NCBI GenBank assembly: GCA_016647705.1
Contig: CM028335.1
Coordinates: 21,616,905 to 21,680,904, forward strand
Direction of reading: 5' to 3'
From: Eucommia ulmoides
Taxonomy: Eukaryota; Streptophyta; Magnoliopsida; Garryales; Eucommiaceae
DNA length: 64,000 bases
The notes below the pieces were generated by a model. The model was not told where the DNA came from and did not search any database. It worked only from the letters and a program-made list of their open reading frames with translations. Below, one piece after another: positions 11,547 through 23,120 of this stretch (position 1 is its first letter; each line of letters starts with the position of its first letter). The translations under genes and the position numbers were made by a program.

Positions 11547-12600
11547 TCATACCCCCCTCCCTCTTACATTAATTGGTAGTAGAAATTTCTCAATTGTCTC
11601 AATCTTTGCCCAATCCACCTCAAGTCCCTTGGAAGAGACCCGATGGTCTAAGACGATACCCTCCTTAACCATAAAATGACACTTCTCCCAATTGAGAACA
11701 AGATTTTTCTCTTCACATCGCTTTAGCACAAGTGATAGATTATGGAAGTAATGGTCACAAGATTAACCAAAGACCGAGAAATTGTCCATGAACACTTCCA
11801 TAATAAATTCCATCATATCTAAGAAGATCGCTATCATACACCGTTGAAACATCGTTAGAGCGTTGCATAGTCCAAACGGCATACAGCTGTACGCAAAAGT
11901 GTTGTACGGGAAAGTGAACGTAGTCTTTTCTTGATCTTCTGGTGCAATGTCTATTTGATTATAGCCCGAATACCCATCAAAAAAGTAGTAGTGGTCATAA
12001 CCGATTAGCCGGTCCAACATTTGGTCGATGAACGAGAGAGGAAAATGATCCTTCCTTGTGGCCTTATTCAACTTCCGATAACTAACGAACACTCTCCATC
12101 CCATGACAGTTCATGTGGGAATTAGATCATTCTTCTCATTTTTCTCCACAGTTATGCTACCTTTCTTTGGTACCACTTGCACGGGGCTTACCTACTCACT
12201 ATCCGATATCGCATAAATTATTTCGGTATTCAACAGTTTTAGAACTTCAGCACAAACCACTTCCTTCATCGCAGGGTTTAGCCTTCGTTGATGCTCAATT
12301 GAGGGCTTAAAGGAGTTATCCATTAGAATTTTGTGCATGTAAATAGTTGAGCTTATTCCCTTGATGTCGGAAATAGGCCAAGCGAACGCGGACTTGTGCC
12401 TCTTCAGGATAATGAGCAGCTTTTCTTCTTCCTCTTGACTCAACGATGTTGAAATAATCACCGGATTGGTAGATTTCTTCCCCAAAAATACATACCGAAG
12501 GTGCTCTGGTAATTGCTTATGAACCAACCCATCGTGAGGTAGATTTGAGGCCCCATCAAGAGTCTCTACTTGTATTGAATTTACTGCGTCACTTGGCAAA
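11547..12600 (-). pseudogene. Reverse transcriptase domain, catalytic box lost
   Basis: The upstream part (12599-12192) has KGISSTIYMHKIL and QRRLNPAMKEVV. The palm follows at 12104-11763, with FVSYRKLNKATRKDHFPL, FIDQMLDRL, GYSGYNQIDIAPEDQEKTTF and MPFGLCNA. The conserved YxDD-type box reads FMDN at about 11786-11781: the second aspartate codon has become AAT, and a stop follows FSVFG. Loss of that residue alone should abolish polymerisation. A later piece (11729-11547) has LVLNWEKCHFMV. The wording is typical of the Athila/Tat branch. Confidence 0.88.
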
Positions 12601-12729
12601 GTTTTGAGATATTAAACGTAGTCCACAACACTTTCATCTTTGGTAGATCATTTCTCACCAAAATTCAGCATAGATAGGGATTTTGTGAGACTGTGCTCCA
12701 AAGGATCTTGGTGCACGATTTCATGAAAG

Positions 12730-13323
12730 AACTAATTAACACACGAGTCTACCACTTCCACCAGATTGCAAGTCGAGCACTCTTTCGAAAACTTCATGGT
12801 GTTGAAGATATTGAACTTCACTTCCTCGTCATTGACCCTTAAGGTCAAGTTTCCATTATGCACATCAATCAACGCCTTCCCAGTTGCGAGAAAAGGTCTC
12901 CCAAGTATAATGGGAATTTCCCAGTCTTCTTCCATATCCTACACAACAAAATTGCCCGGGAATATGAATTTCTCTACCTTGACGAGCACATCTTCAATTA
13001 CGCCCTTTGGATAGGTTAAGGATTAGTCCACCATTTGTAGAGAAATAGTAGTGGGCTTTGCTTCCAAGCCCCAACTTTCGAAAAATGAATGACGGCATGA
13101 GATTGATACTCGCACTAAGATCACAAAGTGCCTTCTCAAAATGAGACTTTCCAATAGTGCATGGGATGGTGAAACTTCCGAGATCCTTCAACTTTTGTGG
13201 TAATTTCTGTTGAAGAATTGCACTACACTCGTCCGTGAGCTTTATGATCTCGTACTCCTCATACTTTTTCTTCTTAGCCATTATATCCTTAAAAAATTTC
13301 CCATAATTGGGTATTTTCTCCAA
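12730..13323 (-). pseudogene. Aspartic protease and end of gag, broken
   Basis: The minus strand carries EECSAILQ-like wording (TDECSAILQQKLPQKLKDLG), then SFTIPCTIG and ALCDLSASINLMP. The active-site DLGAS of this lineage reads DLSAS here. A frame change follows, then EIPIILGRPFLATGKALIDV (about 12930-12860) and LTLRVNDEEVKFNIF. Related elements cleave their polyprotein with this domain. The glycine-to-serine change makes activity unlikely. Confidence 0.82.
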
Positions 13324-13329
13324 TGCATT

Positions 13330-15040
13330 GGTGAACAGGATCTTGATATGGATTTTCTAGAAAATTTCAAAAAACTTTGCAAATTGTCTATCCAATTTCT
13401 TCTTTTGAAACCACTACAAATACGGCAATGGTGGAGTGATTATTGGTGGATTTCCTGGAAATGAGATGAAACCCGAATTTGCCTTTAGAACTTTCTTCTT
13501 CTCCTTATCAGAAATGGGTTCTTTTCACAACCTATTTTCTCCTTGGACTCGTCTTCCTTTGGCTTTGTTGCTTCGATTTCCTTTCCACTTCTCAAGGTGA
13601 TAGTTTTTCAATCTCTTTGGTTAGTTTCCATATTACTTGGGAACTTCCCCTAGATTTCCCCTTGATGGAATAAGCGAGCTGACCAATTTGCATTTCTAGA
13701 GACTTTATAGCCGCATTGGTGTTGGTACACATCGTCTCGATGTTGTTAAGATGCGTCTCATGTTTGTTGAGACGATTATGCATTTCTCACATGATATTTT
13801 GCGTGTCTCCTTCATAAATGAACTACACAATTCTTCCAACGGTGGCTTCTTTTTATCCATCGTGGTTGTTACAAGGAATGACTTGGCTGCTGTGGTGGAA
13901 AACCTTGTGTTTGCGAAGAATACCCGGGAGTAGGTCGCATGGCATTATGGGTATTCGCTTATGAAATATTTTCATGATTCTGAATCCTGGGATGATAGTG
14001 AGTTGGGATGATGTTGGCGGGCCTAAAGGTATAGGCTCAGTTGTTGACGAAAAGACATTCCTCGAACTCATTATCAATCTCCGGTTGGGAAACACTTATA
14101 ACATTTTCCTTTTCTTGGCATGATGAGGTGTCTCTGGTGGTGAAGGCGACAAGCTGTTCCATGAGTTTCAAAACATGGGTCGATAAGGTAGCTAGAGGAT
14201 TAACCTCATGAATACCGGCTACCTTTTATCCCATATTGCGCTTATTAGGCCATTGAAAATTATTGGTCGCCCTTTCCTCCAATAGCGCTTGAATTTTGTC
14301 AGGAGTTTTAGATGACAGAGAACCTCTAGATGTGGCGTGAACGATCGTTCTCGTCTGTCCATCCAACCCATTGTAGAAGAGTTGGGTTTAAAATCAATCT
14401 TGATATCCATGTTGTGGCATCTTCTCAACAAGTCCTTGAACCGCACCTATGCCTCAAAAAGTGGTTCACAATCTCTTTGGTGAAATTGAGCAATCTCGCC
14501 TCTCAACTATGACATCTTCGATGGGGAAAAGAACTTAGTAAGGAACAGTTGAGCTAGTTCCTCCCAAGTCGAGATACTCCCCGATTAGACAAATTGAAAC
14601 TAACATCTAGCTTTGTCTCGAAGGGAGATAGCCTTAGCTGAATGACATCCTCCGAGAATCCATTGATTTTTACGGTGTCATATATCTCCGAGAACATTGC
14701 CAAATGGATGTTGAGATCCTTATCTAGATTCCTACTATATTGGTTTTGTTGAACCATGTTGATCAAGGCGGGTTTCAACTCAAAATTATTGGCATGGATT
14801 GGTTGCCTCCAAATACCTGAATAGCTATCAAACACAACAGGTCTGTAGTAATCCTAAAGGACCCACTGTTGTTGTAATTCAGGTTTCGGTGGTCGTTACG
14901 GTAGTGCTTAAGGCACCGGCAGTTGTTGTGGTACATGGTTATTACCACCGTCGAACATTTTCTGAGCTTGGTTTCTCCTTTTTCTCCTAAGTCTCCTTAA
15001 TGTGCGTTCAATTTCTGGATCAAGAGCAAGAAATTCGAAG
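13330..15040 (-). pseudogene. Gag region of the Athila-like element, broken
   Basis: The minus strand begins near 15035 with LALDPEIERT. Next come ANNFELKPALINMVQQNQ (about 14800-14740), TVKINGFSEDVIQLRLSPF, then FKDLLRRC near 14440, and near the C-terminus NAAIKSLEMQIGQLA (about 13720-13675). These match the capsid-like part of Athila gag in wording and order. At least four frame changes and several stops are present. Confidence 0.78.
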
Positions 15041-15185
15041 CTACAACTACGTCGCATACACTGTCAATCACCACAACCAATGAAAAAGATTAAAAAAAAA
15101 AAAAACAAAAACAAAAAACAAAAGAATGTCTAAATTAATATTGAGTTACTTGGTAGTAATATCAACTTGATTTCTAACTTTTATA
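15041..15185 (-). other. 5' leader of the Athila-like element
   Basis: Short, A-rich untranslated interior between the PBS region and gag. It includes an A-rich run at 15087-15122. No motif beyond this. Confidence 0.45.
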
Positions 15186-15210
15186 TCCCTAGGCAATGAT
15201 GCCAAAAACG
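15186..15210 (-). other. PBS region of the Athila-like element, decayed
   Basis: Directly inside the 5' LTR the minus strand reads TTTTTGGCATCATTGCC, then TAGGG. Related elements, from memory, have TTTTTGGCGCCGTTGCC there. The differences are C-to-T or G-to-A and largely at former CG sites, as expected from deaminated methylcytosine. Confidence 0.6.
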
Positions 15211-16150
15211 TTATGCGATAAATTAGGCGCTAGGAATACTCACAAGTGCACGAGGTCGAACAAGTAATAAAGTGATCCAAAGATCAAGTATCGTCCACTA
15301 GGATTACCGTTAGAACAAGCTAAGTACTACTATTAGAATAATTCAATTTTATCTCGACGATCGATGATTTGAATGGTGTTCGAAAAATTAAAACAAATCA
15401 AATTAGAAGAATTGGAATAAATTCAATGGGAATTGATTATCTAGGGATTAACTTCGTTCACTTGTATGTTTGCTTGATTTAATATTGTTTACACTAATGG
15501 TTATCAACCTATTCAACAATCAAGATTTCTAAAGCTCACTCACTACCTTTCTCGAGTGTCAAGTGGGTGAATATGTAACCACTTCAAAATCGATATCCCT
15601 ATCTAGATTTTAGGTGGTTACATTCATCTTGTCCCAATTTTATCGATTGCACAAGTTCTAATAAATCTCCTGATCTATTAAAACTTGTGTTGTGTTTAAT
15701 CTTAGTTCGAATCCGGGGTTACCTCTCCTGAGTGTCAAATCCTATATTCTCAAATCAACCACAATATCATATATAAGCATATAATGAAAGTAATAGAACG
15801 ATAAACACAATTGAATAGAAATGAATACTCATTAGCAAAACATAGAATCAATCAAAAATAGTACAAGTGAACTACATTAATGTATAGAAAAGAGATGTTT
15901 AGCTACACATTGTCATTTCCAAACACCCAACAACAAATGAAGAACACATAACCAAAACAACAAACCAAGATCTAAAACTAAGAGAGAGATTGAGGGAATA
16001 GAGATCCGAATATGATATGTAGAATGAATCCACTTCTCTAAGAACCACTCTAAGCCTTTCAAACTAGCCTCTCTTCTCTCTTATGGCCTCCTTGGTTTTG
16101 GTTTGGAAATGAGTTCCCCAAAACGTCTCTTTCAAAAGAGATCTCACTTT

Positions 16151-16160
16151 CTATTTATAG
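16151..16160 (-). promoter_or_regulatory. LTR TATA box
   Basis: CTATAAATAG on the minus strand, mid-LTR, conserved in the 3' LTR at 2690-2700. Transcription would start about 30 bp further left. No other close TATAAA match lies nearby on this strand. Confidence 0.6.
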
Positions 16161-16204
16161 GCTATTTCTCCAAACCCTAAAATGGCTGAAAAACCCTACT
16201 AGCG

Positions 16205-16440
16205 ATGAAATGGTGCTGTAGCATATGAAGAAACGTGCTGCAGCACGTAAAAAATAGAAGAGGTGGAAAAATAGAGCACGCTGCAGCGGGATAGGGTGCA
16301 CTGCAGTGCGTTAAGATTAGAGAGCTGGAGTGGAGTGTGCTGTAGCTGCTGCGCAATAGGGCACGCTGCAATGCACTATAGTCAGAGAGTTGGAATAGAG
16401 CGCGCTACAACACACTATTGAGCATGCTACAATGCTATTT
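16205..16440 (-). promoter_or_regulatory. CTGCAG-core palindrome array upstream of the TATA box
   Basis: Several short palindromes share a CTGCAG or CTGNAG centre with different flanks: ACGTGCTGCAGCACGT (16233-16248), CGCTGCAGCG (16279-16288), GCACTGCAGTGC (16298-16309), plus decayed forms such as GCACGCTGCAATGC. It occupies about -45 to -280 relative to the TATA box. Function is unknown; protein-binding sites are the simplest idea. Confidence 0.6.
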
Positions 16441-16636
16441 GGGTAGGCACACCCTCTACTCGTGCTTCATTGTTTCTTCACCGAATTTCCACTGATTTTC
16501 TCGATTTGCTGCCGATTCCACCCAAATCAACTTACCTTCAAAAAACAATATAAAAGAAATAAAAACACGAATGGAATGCTAAAAAACTATGAAATTCATA
16601 AGGTAATAAATGGATAAATATTGATTCATTAGAAAC

Positions 16637-16691
16637 CTTATTGGGTTGTTTATATATATTGATATCGTTGCTTTGGATAATGATCTCCAGA
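16637..16691 (-). other. Outer element interior resumes
   Basis: Right flank of the Athila-like insertion. No gene. It continues the same repeat-bearing interior as 85-1753. Confidence 0.5.
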
Positions 16692-17532
16692 TGACCGAAA
16701 CCCACCTGGGTTATCTACATACCCAGATTTCTTAAGTTAGGAATCCAGTAGAAATGTAGTCCATCCCTCGCTGTGCTAATTTCATATTGTCGACCGCACC
16801 CACAAGAGTTTTCTACGTATCTTGGTAACTACCAAGAATCAAGTTGATGTGTAATTTGTGTACCGGTATCCTTTGTTGTTTACTTAACAATAAGGATTGA
16901 AAATCAACTTCTCAGGAAAGTCAAGGGACTTTCTGGGAGATGCGCCCTGATATAAGGATGAGAGAATGTCGTAAGGCTAACTCTTCTCTAACTTCGACCA
17001 GACCTGCTTGGGTTTCCTACGTACCTTGGTGATCTACCAAGGACATGTCGAAGCGTAGTTTGTTGGGGATGATGGAATTTTATTTAAGGTGACAACCAAA
17101 CCAATAAAGGTTTCATGTATCTTGGTATTTACCAGGACTTAGGTCGACACCTAGTTCATCCTTGATTGGGGAATTGCTTTTAAAGTTGACATGATTCAAT
17201 ATCGATTGATAAGAAGTTTTAAAGTTGACGTGATTCAATCCTGATTGATGGGGGATTTTAAAATTGACATAATTCAATCCCGATTGATGTGGGATTTTTA
17301 TTTAATGGAGACCGAACCCGTATATGCATTGCCTACATATCACAAATTTAACTAAGAATCAGGCTGACACGTAGTTCGTCCTTCATTGATTAAAGAATTT
17401 TTAATGTTGACAACCGAACCTTCAAAAGGTTGCCTACATATCTCTATTTTTATATGGAATCAGGTCGACACGTAGTTCATCCTATATTGATTGATTTTTC
17501 TTTAGGTTGTCGAACGAACCCACAAGGGTTAT
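16692..17532 (-). repeat. Foldable module array, seven copies (copies 2-8)
   Basis: Copies lie at about 16692-16761, 16792-16857, 16995-17061, 17091-17160, 17310-17380, 17409-17480 and 17508-17532; the last is cut by an LTR insertion. Each has GACCGAAC at one side, a small hairpin, a CTACATAT or CTACGTAT word, a second hairpin, GAATCAGGTCGACA, and a closing GTAGTTC. The second hairpin's arms differ but stay complementary: CTTGGT/ACCAAG at 16820, CCTTGGT/ACCAAGG at 17023. No protein is encoded. Confidence 0.78.
17158..17300. repeat. Short tandem repeat, about 50 bp x 3
   Basis: TTTTAAAGTTGACATGATTC followed by AATCCCGATTGATG recurs three times with substitutions, between modules 5 and 6. It belongs to the repeat-rich interior of the outer element. 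Confidence 0.65.
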
Positions 17533-18808
17533 TGATAGGTGTGATCTACCTATATATTTCCAAATCGGTTTTGTTAAGTTTTAGAGCATTTTTATAGCGT
17601 TTTTATATGTTTGAATTAGTTTTTATTCTTTTTGTATTAAAACAAGTGTGGGGGGAAAAAATATAGGAAACTGGAGTGAAAACGATGAGATCGAACCAAG
17701 AACGGTCTAAGAACAGTGGAAAAAAGAGCAAGGCAGCAATATTCTGAAAGAAGACCACCGCCACGACATTCAGAGCTCCGTCACGACGGTGAAAATGCAT
17801 AGAATGACTTATCCTTACTGACCATCCACCGCCGCGACACTGGAGATACAGGATGTCAACCTAATCCACCGCCTTCTTCACCGCCGAGGTGATCAACCAA
17901 CCGACCTACTCACCACTGCGGCGGTGGCCTCTGCACAGATTTATATATTTATTTTAGATATTTTTCCTATTTAAACCCATTTCCTCTCCCTTCCTCTTCC
18001 TCTCTCTGGCCATTAGAGCCCTTAGGTCTTAGTTTATTGTAGAGAGAAAATATGGGGAGTGCTCAAACAAATCTGAACGAGAAGATTACCACGCGGATAA
18101 GGAGAATTGATCAGTAGATGGTTTTAGCGGCTAATCTTCGGATATCGGCTAAGTTCATCCGTTTTTCCTTTTATTTCTTAACCTCGATATTCATTTGAGC
18201 ATGTTTAGCTTTGTTTCAATTGTATAAATGGCTATGGCCATAGGCTAAATATGGATTATGTATGAGATTAATATTATTTATAAAAACGTAGTTTTGTTTG
18301 AGTTATGTTTCTTTTGTGATTGTTCTTCGCTATTTTGATTATGTTTATCGTATTGTTATGTTTATTATGCTTAGATACATATATCGAGAATACGCGGTTT
18401 AACACTCGAGAGAGGTAACCCTGGATTTGGACTAAGGTAAACATAACGCCAATCGATGACGTTGGGGCAAGACTCACGTGACCTAGGGTCGTTAAGACGT
18501 TGAGGGGGACTTCTTCGTTAACTAGAAGTCATGTATTCCCTCATCTTACACTCGGGAGACGTGGCATGGGGAGTTTACAAACTAAGGTTGTCGATAGGGT
18601 CAACACAATGCGTCGATCCAAAGACCCGGTCGAGAGTTGGATTGTGTGCAATCAATGACGTTGGGGCGAGACTCACGTGACCTAGGGTCATTAAGACATT
18701 GAGAGGGACTTCTTCGTTGACACGAAGTCGCGTTATATCCCTCGTTTTACACTCGGGAAATGTGACGGGGGAGTTTATGAACTGAGATTGTCAAATAGGT
18801 CGAACACC
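17533..18808 (+). mobile_element. Athila-related LTR (second family), 3'-truncated
   Basis: Begins TGATAGGTGTGATCTACC like 5982 and 28451, and runs collinear to GTCGAACACC, where the other copies continue about 280 bp further. It has the GC-rich palindromic stretch (17755-17935), then TTTATATATTTAT and a CT-rich tract. It sits inside module 8 of the outer element. With the distal end missing, no target duplication can be checked. Confidence 0.82.
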
Positions 18809-20769
18809 ATGTATATTTCCTTTTCACGTTTATGCGAGATTATTTTGACTAGAGTATACTCAAGTAATCATATTCAAACATTCAATCATCTCAATGATTG
18901 TCACTCGTTTTTCATCGAATTAATATAAATTATGATAAAGATAAGTTTAATAGTAATTTAGACCAAATATTCATGGTTATTAGTTAGCGAGGTTGTTTGG
19001 TTCAATTCCATCAAGTCCTGATAATTGATATTTTATGAGATTGTTATGGAGATTACCTAGGCCCTGTATGTTACCCAAGACTTCTTCGATGACTCTAATT
19101 TATTTCTTTTGTATTAAATTGAAGGCGAACTGAATGAGCCTTCTTGAGATGACTCAAAAGAGGGAGAAAAGATGTGATGGAGAAACAAGTGTTAGTTAAT
19201 GATGACTAACTAATGTTGTTTTATCCTGGTAGTGTTGAGAGAATTATTTATGTTTTTATTTCTTCTTTTTCTTATTTATTCACTCTAGCAAGTAAGGACT
19301 CATACTTCCTATATAATCTATGTAGAGAGCTTTGGGTAGTAATCCCGATCTAGTTGGCCCAAGTCACTAGGTGTTGAGACACCTCTACGACTTAATACTC
19401 AAATTGTATAGAGAGCGTGATTTACCTAATTGCTTTCGCGTGACCACTAAGTGTTTAAAAACTTTCTAAGATTGATCTTAATTTTATTTTATTTTTCTCT
19501 TAACATGTACTTTCAGGATTTTTACATTTTTAGAGAATTATGGTAGTTTGAGTCAGTCTCGAGATCTTCGTTGATTTCTCCCTTATCCTAGCTACTTCCA
19601 TTATCAGCTACTATCTTAGTGAAGCCTCGTTGTCTTTTTCCAATCTTGATTGTCTTTAATCTTACAAGGTTCACCCTACTTTCATTTTAAGTAGGTCTCC
19701 ATATGCTTTCGGATTTATTATTTTTGGTAAAATCCTAGGCTATATTAGTCTGTCTTTATTTGTTCATCTGCCCTACCTTTGAAGTGCTTTTCTCTAGCAA
19801 GGTCAGGCTCTAAGACTTTATCTATCGTCTTTCACATCATGAATCTTCTAGATGTTTCCTCATTTTATTCCGGTTGATGTGGTATTCTATATTCTTCTAT
19901 AGTTCCTTGGACATTCCCGGGTCGGAGCATATGTAACGATTCGACATAAGGGCTCTTAGGCTTTCTAACACTCTAAGATTTTTGTCAATATCTCACCATC
20001 GTCTAGTTGAAACAAGATTTTTTTTTAAATATTTTTCTTTGGATAATGGTCTAGTTTAGTATTTAAATTATGTTATCATTATTATAATTATTTGTGGTGT
20101 GTGAATTACAACAAGCAAATTGATTTATGAAAGTTAGAGTGTAAAGACTTGAGTCGACCTTAGATAAAATAATCCCGCATTTAGTGATACGTAGATCTAG
20201 TACATAGGCATACAAGATAATACCTAATTCATTATAAGGGACTTAATAAGTTAAGAGAAAGGCAAAGATAGATATGGTCTTCTTTTTTCTTTTCTCGAAA
20301 TAGCAAGGCTGGGTTCGTCTGGCTTAGCATTTGTTTCAAGAAGGTAATGTTTTCTTGCATCGTTAAAATCTCGGAGTCGTTCGAAGTACTTCCAACATAA
20401 GGAGGGATTAGGTCCATTTTAGGATCTTGCGAGCAACTCTCGGATGGCTTTGAGCAAAAGTTACCTAAAACAAATTTCCTAGGTTTATTAAGTGATTAAA
20501 ATGCTAGATCTTGATTTTAAGGATGCAGATTATCCTATCCTTATGCATGGTTGTATTCTTGACTATGTATGAACATGTCTATATGAATGAATGATTATAT
20601 TCGTGCTTTATGTAATGCGATCCTAAGAAGATGTGGCTTTAGCATGTAACTCTCAGATATGTTTTAGACAGACCTCGACTTGGACTTGGTTTTGTAGGAC
20701 CAAGTAAACTTGCAATTTTTGGATTAACCTAAACCTAATGCTACAGTCCTCTAGGCTTATGGAACAATT
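18809..20769 (-). other. Outer-element interior with a possible gag remnant
   Basis: Mostly featureless. A minus-strand ORF at 20232-20417 (61 aa, starting MDLIPPYVG and containing MQENITFLKQML) looks coiled-coil-like and could be the start of a Tat-type gag, but the match is only impressionistic. No other recognisable coding block. Confidence 0.3.
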
Positions 20770-21140
20770 GACCATTTTTAAAATATCGATCTTTTATTCT
20801 TAGGACTTCATGACAAAATTCTTATTCCTCAAAATGTACCATCGCTCCTAGAACTAACTGGCGGACTTGTCCCTTTCTTCCTTGAAAAAATGGATCATTG
20901 TCCCAATGACAAAATTGTACTTTTTCAGCCTTAAAAGATGGATCACTTTTTCCTAGGACTTTAAATGACAAGATTTGTTTTCTCTATTTTTTTCTTCCTT
21001 AAACAAAGGATTATTGTTCCTAGAACTTAATGGCGAAACTGATATTTCCTTAACAAATTGATCATTGTTCTTAGAACCTAATGACATAATTATCTTTTAT
21101 TCCTCAAAAGATAGACGGTCGCTCCTAGGACTCGATGAAG
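20770..21140. repeat. Diverged tandem repeat, about 55-70 bp units
   Basis: About six units with a word like GATCATTGTTCCTAGGACTT, then AATGACAAAATT and a T/C-rich stretch ending CCTCAAAA or CCTTAAAA. Part of the outer element's leader region. Confidence 0.65.
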
Positions 21141-21998
21141 GGTCTAGAACACCTTTGAGTTTATGAAATGTTGCTGAGGGTGAACTTATTTTGACAATCT
21201 GACAAGTGAACATTAACTAACCTCCTATCAGAAAAGGTTTTGACCTACTTAAGATATTATGAACCTAAACAACATGTCTTCCTAATGATGCATAATTCCT
21301 ACTATATAGGCGTTATGAAAAATGACTCTATGCTTAGGATGTGACACGTATCTCCTATGGAAATATGACCCAAGGTATGGTTATTATTGGATTGTACAGT
21401 CTTAATTTGACTTGGTGATGAAACTTTCTTATGTATTGGTAATCTTAGTGTGTTTTTGCACGATCGATGTTGATTCTTTCACGCCGTCTTAGCAGATGAA
21501 CTTTAGACAACTTTGTTTGGTAAAGGCTATTTTTTTGGATATTTATTTGAGATGGGCATTTTGTTTATTTGAAGGTGAAGGTAATTTGTGATGTTATTAA
21601 AGTAAGTTTTAAGTGGATTATTATGGATGAAATGGGCATTTATCATTTGGTGTTTTTATTTGAGGGTTTATTGTATTAGGTAAAGCAAGGAATCTTGTTC
21701 TTTCCTACAGCTTGTTCTCTATTTCGATTTTGAAAATGTTTTTTGACGTTTAAAGCAAGCTAGCAATGCGTTGGATAAAACAAGAATTCTTACGTTGATT
21801 ATTATGCCGTTATTTGTCTTAGAAATTTTATTCTACCTATCTAGTATAACAATTACATAAATAACTATACAAAGGATAAGAAATAAAATCTCTCTCCAAG
21901 ATAGTATCCTAAAAATAGTTTTTGATATCTTCTATCCTAGGCTCACCATATATGGTTCATGGATTTTCTACTAATGCATCCAAGAAAGCTCGATTCCC
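21141..21998. other. Interior of outer element, nothing recognised
   Basis: AT-rich, no ORF above background, no repeat that I can pair with another part of the window. Confidence 0.45.
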
Positions 21999-23029
21999 TA
22001 ACGTGCCTCGTTTTTCCGAAAGGAAAAGAAATATGAAATATTAAAGTGTAAATGAGATGGGGGTTTTAAAAGCACTGATTTTCTCAAAAAAGTACATAGG
22101 CCACTTTAAAACAAGGAGTCTTCATCTAGTATTGGGTTTAAATGATGTACTAGCTCACCGGATTTTAGGAAAACAATTTAAAAGGCCTAAGTAAAAATTG
22201 ACTCCAAAACACGGTCAAACCAAAGATTCACTTAAGAGCTCAGGGGTTGGTTATACTCGGGAAAGGTGTTAGGCACCTCAAGATGCTTGTCCGAAAAACG
22301 GTACCTTATATCCAATTAAGTCCAATTAGTTAGTCCAAAAATTGTAATTTATTTTGAAATCTTTTTTGTCTTATGAAATCTTTTTGATATTTTTCAAAAA
22401 TAAGATAAGACAATTTTTTGTGTTTTTAGGAATATTCCCCCAGTATGACCTCTTATTTAATATTAAAGGATTCGACAAAGATGATCCTGGGGGGTAGTTT
22501 TATGTATGTTTCCGATGAATTTTTTTAATTTAAATAGGAAAATCAATCTAAATATTTTCTAAGTGATGCAAAAGTCAACATGCAAAACGGCATGAAATAT
22601 TATATTATTTTTTGTAAATGCAATGTCACAAAAATACTTACTTTCCTAATTTGACCAATTAATTTAAACAAATTCCAATTTGACATTCCCTTATATTCTA
22701 TGAAAATTAGAATCAAGGATATATCACAGAAACTGTGTTTTGTCAAAATTAATTCCACTAAAACTTAAGTAAAATCCGATGAAACAATTTACCGAAGAAA
22801 ATGATTTTCTAAACTGATTGTTTCTAAATTTTATTTTATTTGAAAAATCAATTTGTCAGTATAGAAATCCTTCCTATATCACATCGTTGAATTCACCCCA
22901 AGACTTGTGAGAATTAATTCTTACAAAATAATTTATTATTATTTTTATTTTTATTTTTTAAATTTTATTTCAAAAAAAAAATTAGGTATAGCAACAACTT
23001 AAATAAAAAAAATAAAAATAAAGAGTAAA

Positions 23030-23118
<89 letters not shown>
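23030..23118. repeat. (AAT)n microsatellite
   Basis: About 30 uninterrupted AAT units. It gives a spurious poly-tyrosine ORF on the minus strand. Confidence 0.98.

Positions 23119-23120
<2 letters not shown>

Larger units (their letters stand above)
1754..16631 (-). mobile_element. Athila-like Ty3 retrotransposon, near full length, dead
   Basis: Two LTRs in the same orientation flank a pol-bearing interior read on the minus strand. The element is bounded by GAAAT (1749-1753) and GAAAC (16632-16636), an imperfect 5-bp target duplication. Domains in element order are gag, protease, RT, RNase H, integrase, and an additional ORF in the env position. Removing the nested solo LTRs (5516-8414 plus one 5-bp duplication) leaves about 12 kb, the usual size for Athila. 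All ORFs are broken by stops and frameshifts and key catalytic residues are lost, so it cannot be autonomous. Athila lineage is inferred from the RT wording around KDHFPLSFIDQML, the long env-position region, and the LTR-adjacent leader. Confidence 0.88.
15211..16631 (-). mobile_element. 5' LTR of the Athila-like element
   Basis: 1421 bp and collinear with 1754-3090. It is flanked on the outside by GAAAC. On the minus strand a TATA box (CTATAAATAG, 16151-16160) is preceded by a palindrome array at 16205-16440. It contains the CTCACTACCTTTCTCGAGTG and GGGGTTACCTCTCC words also seen in the second Athila-related LTR family, so the two families share ancestry or exchanged sequence. Confidence 0.88.
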
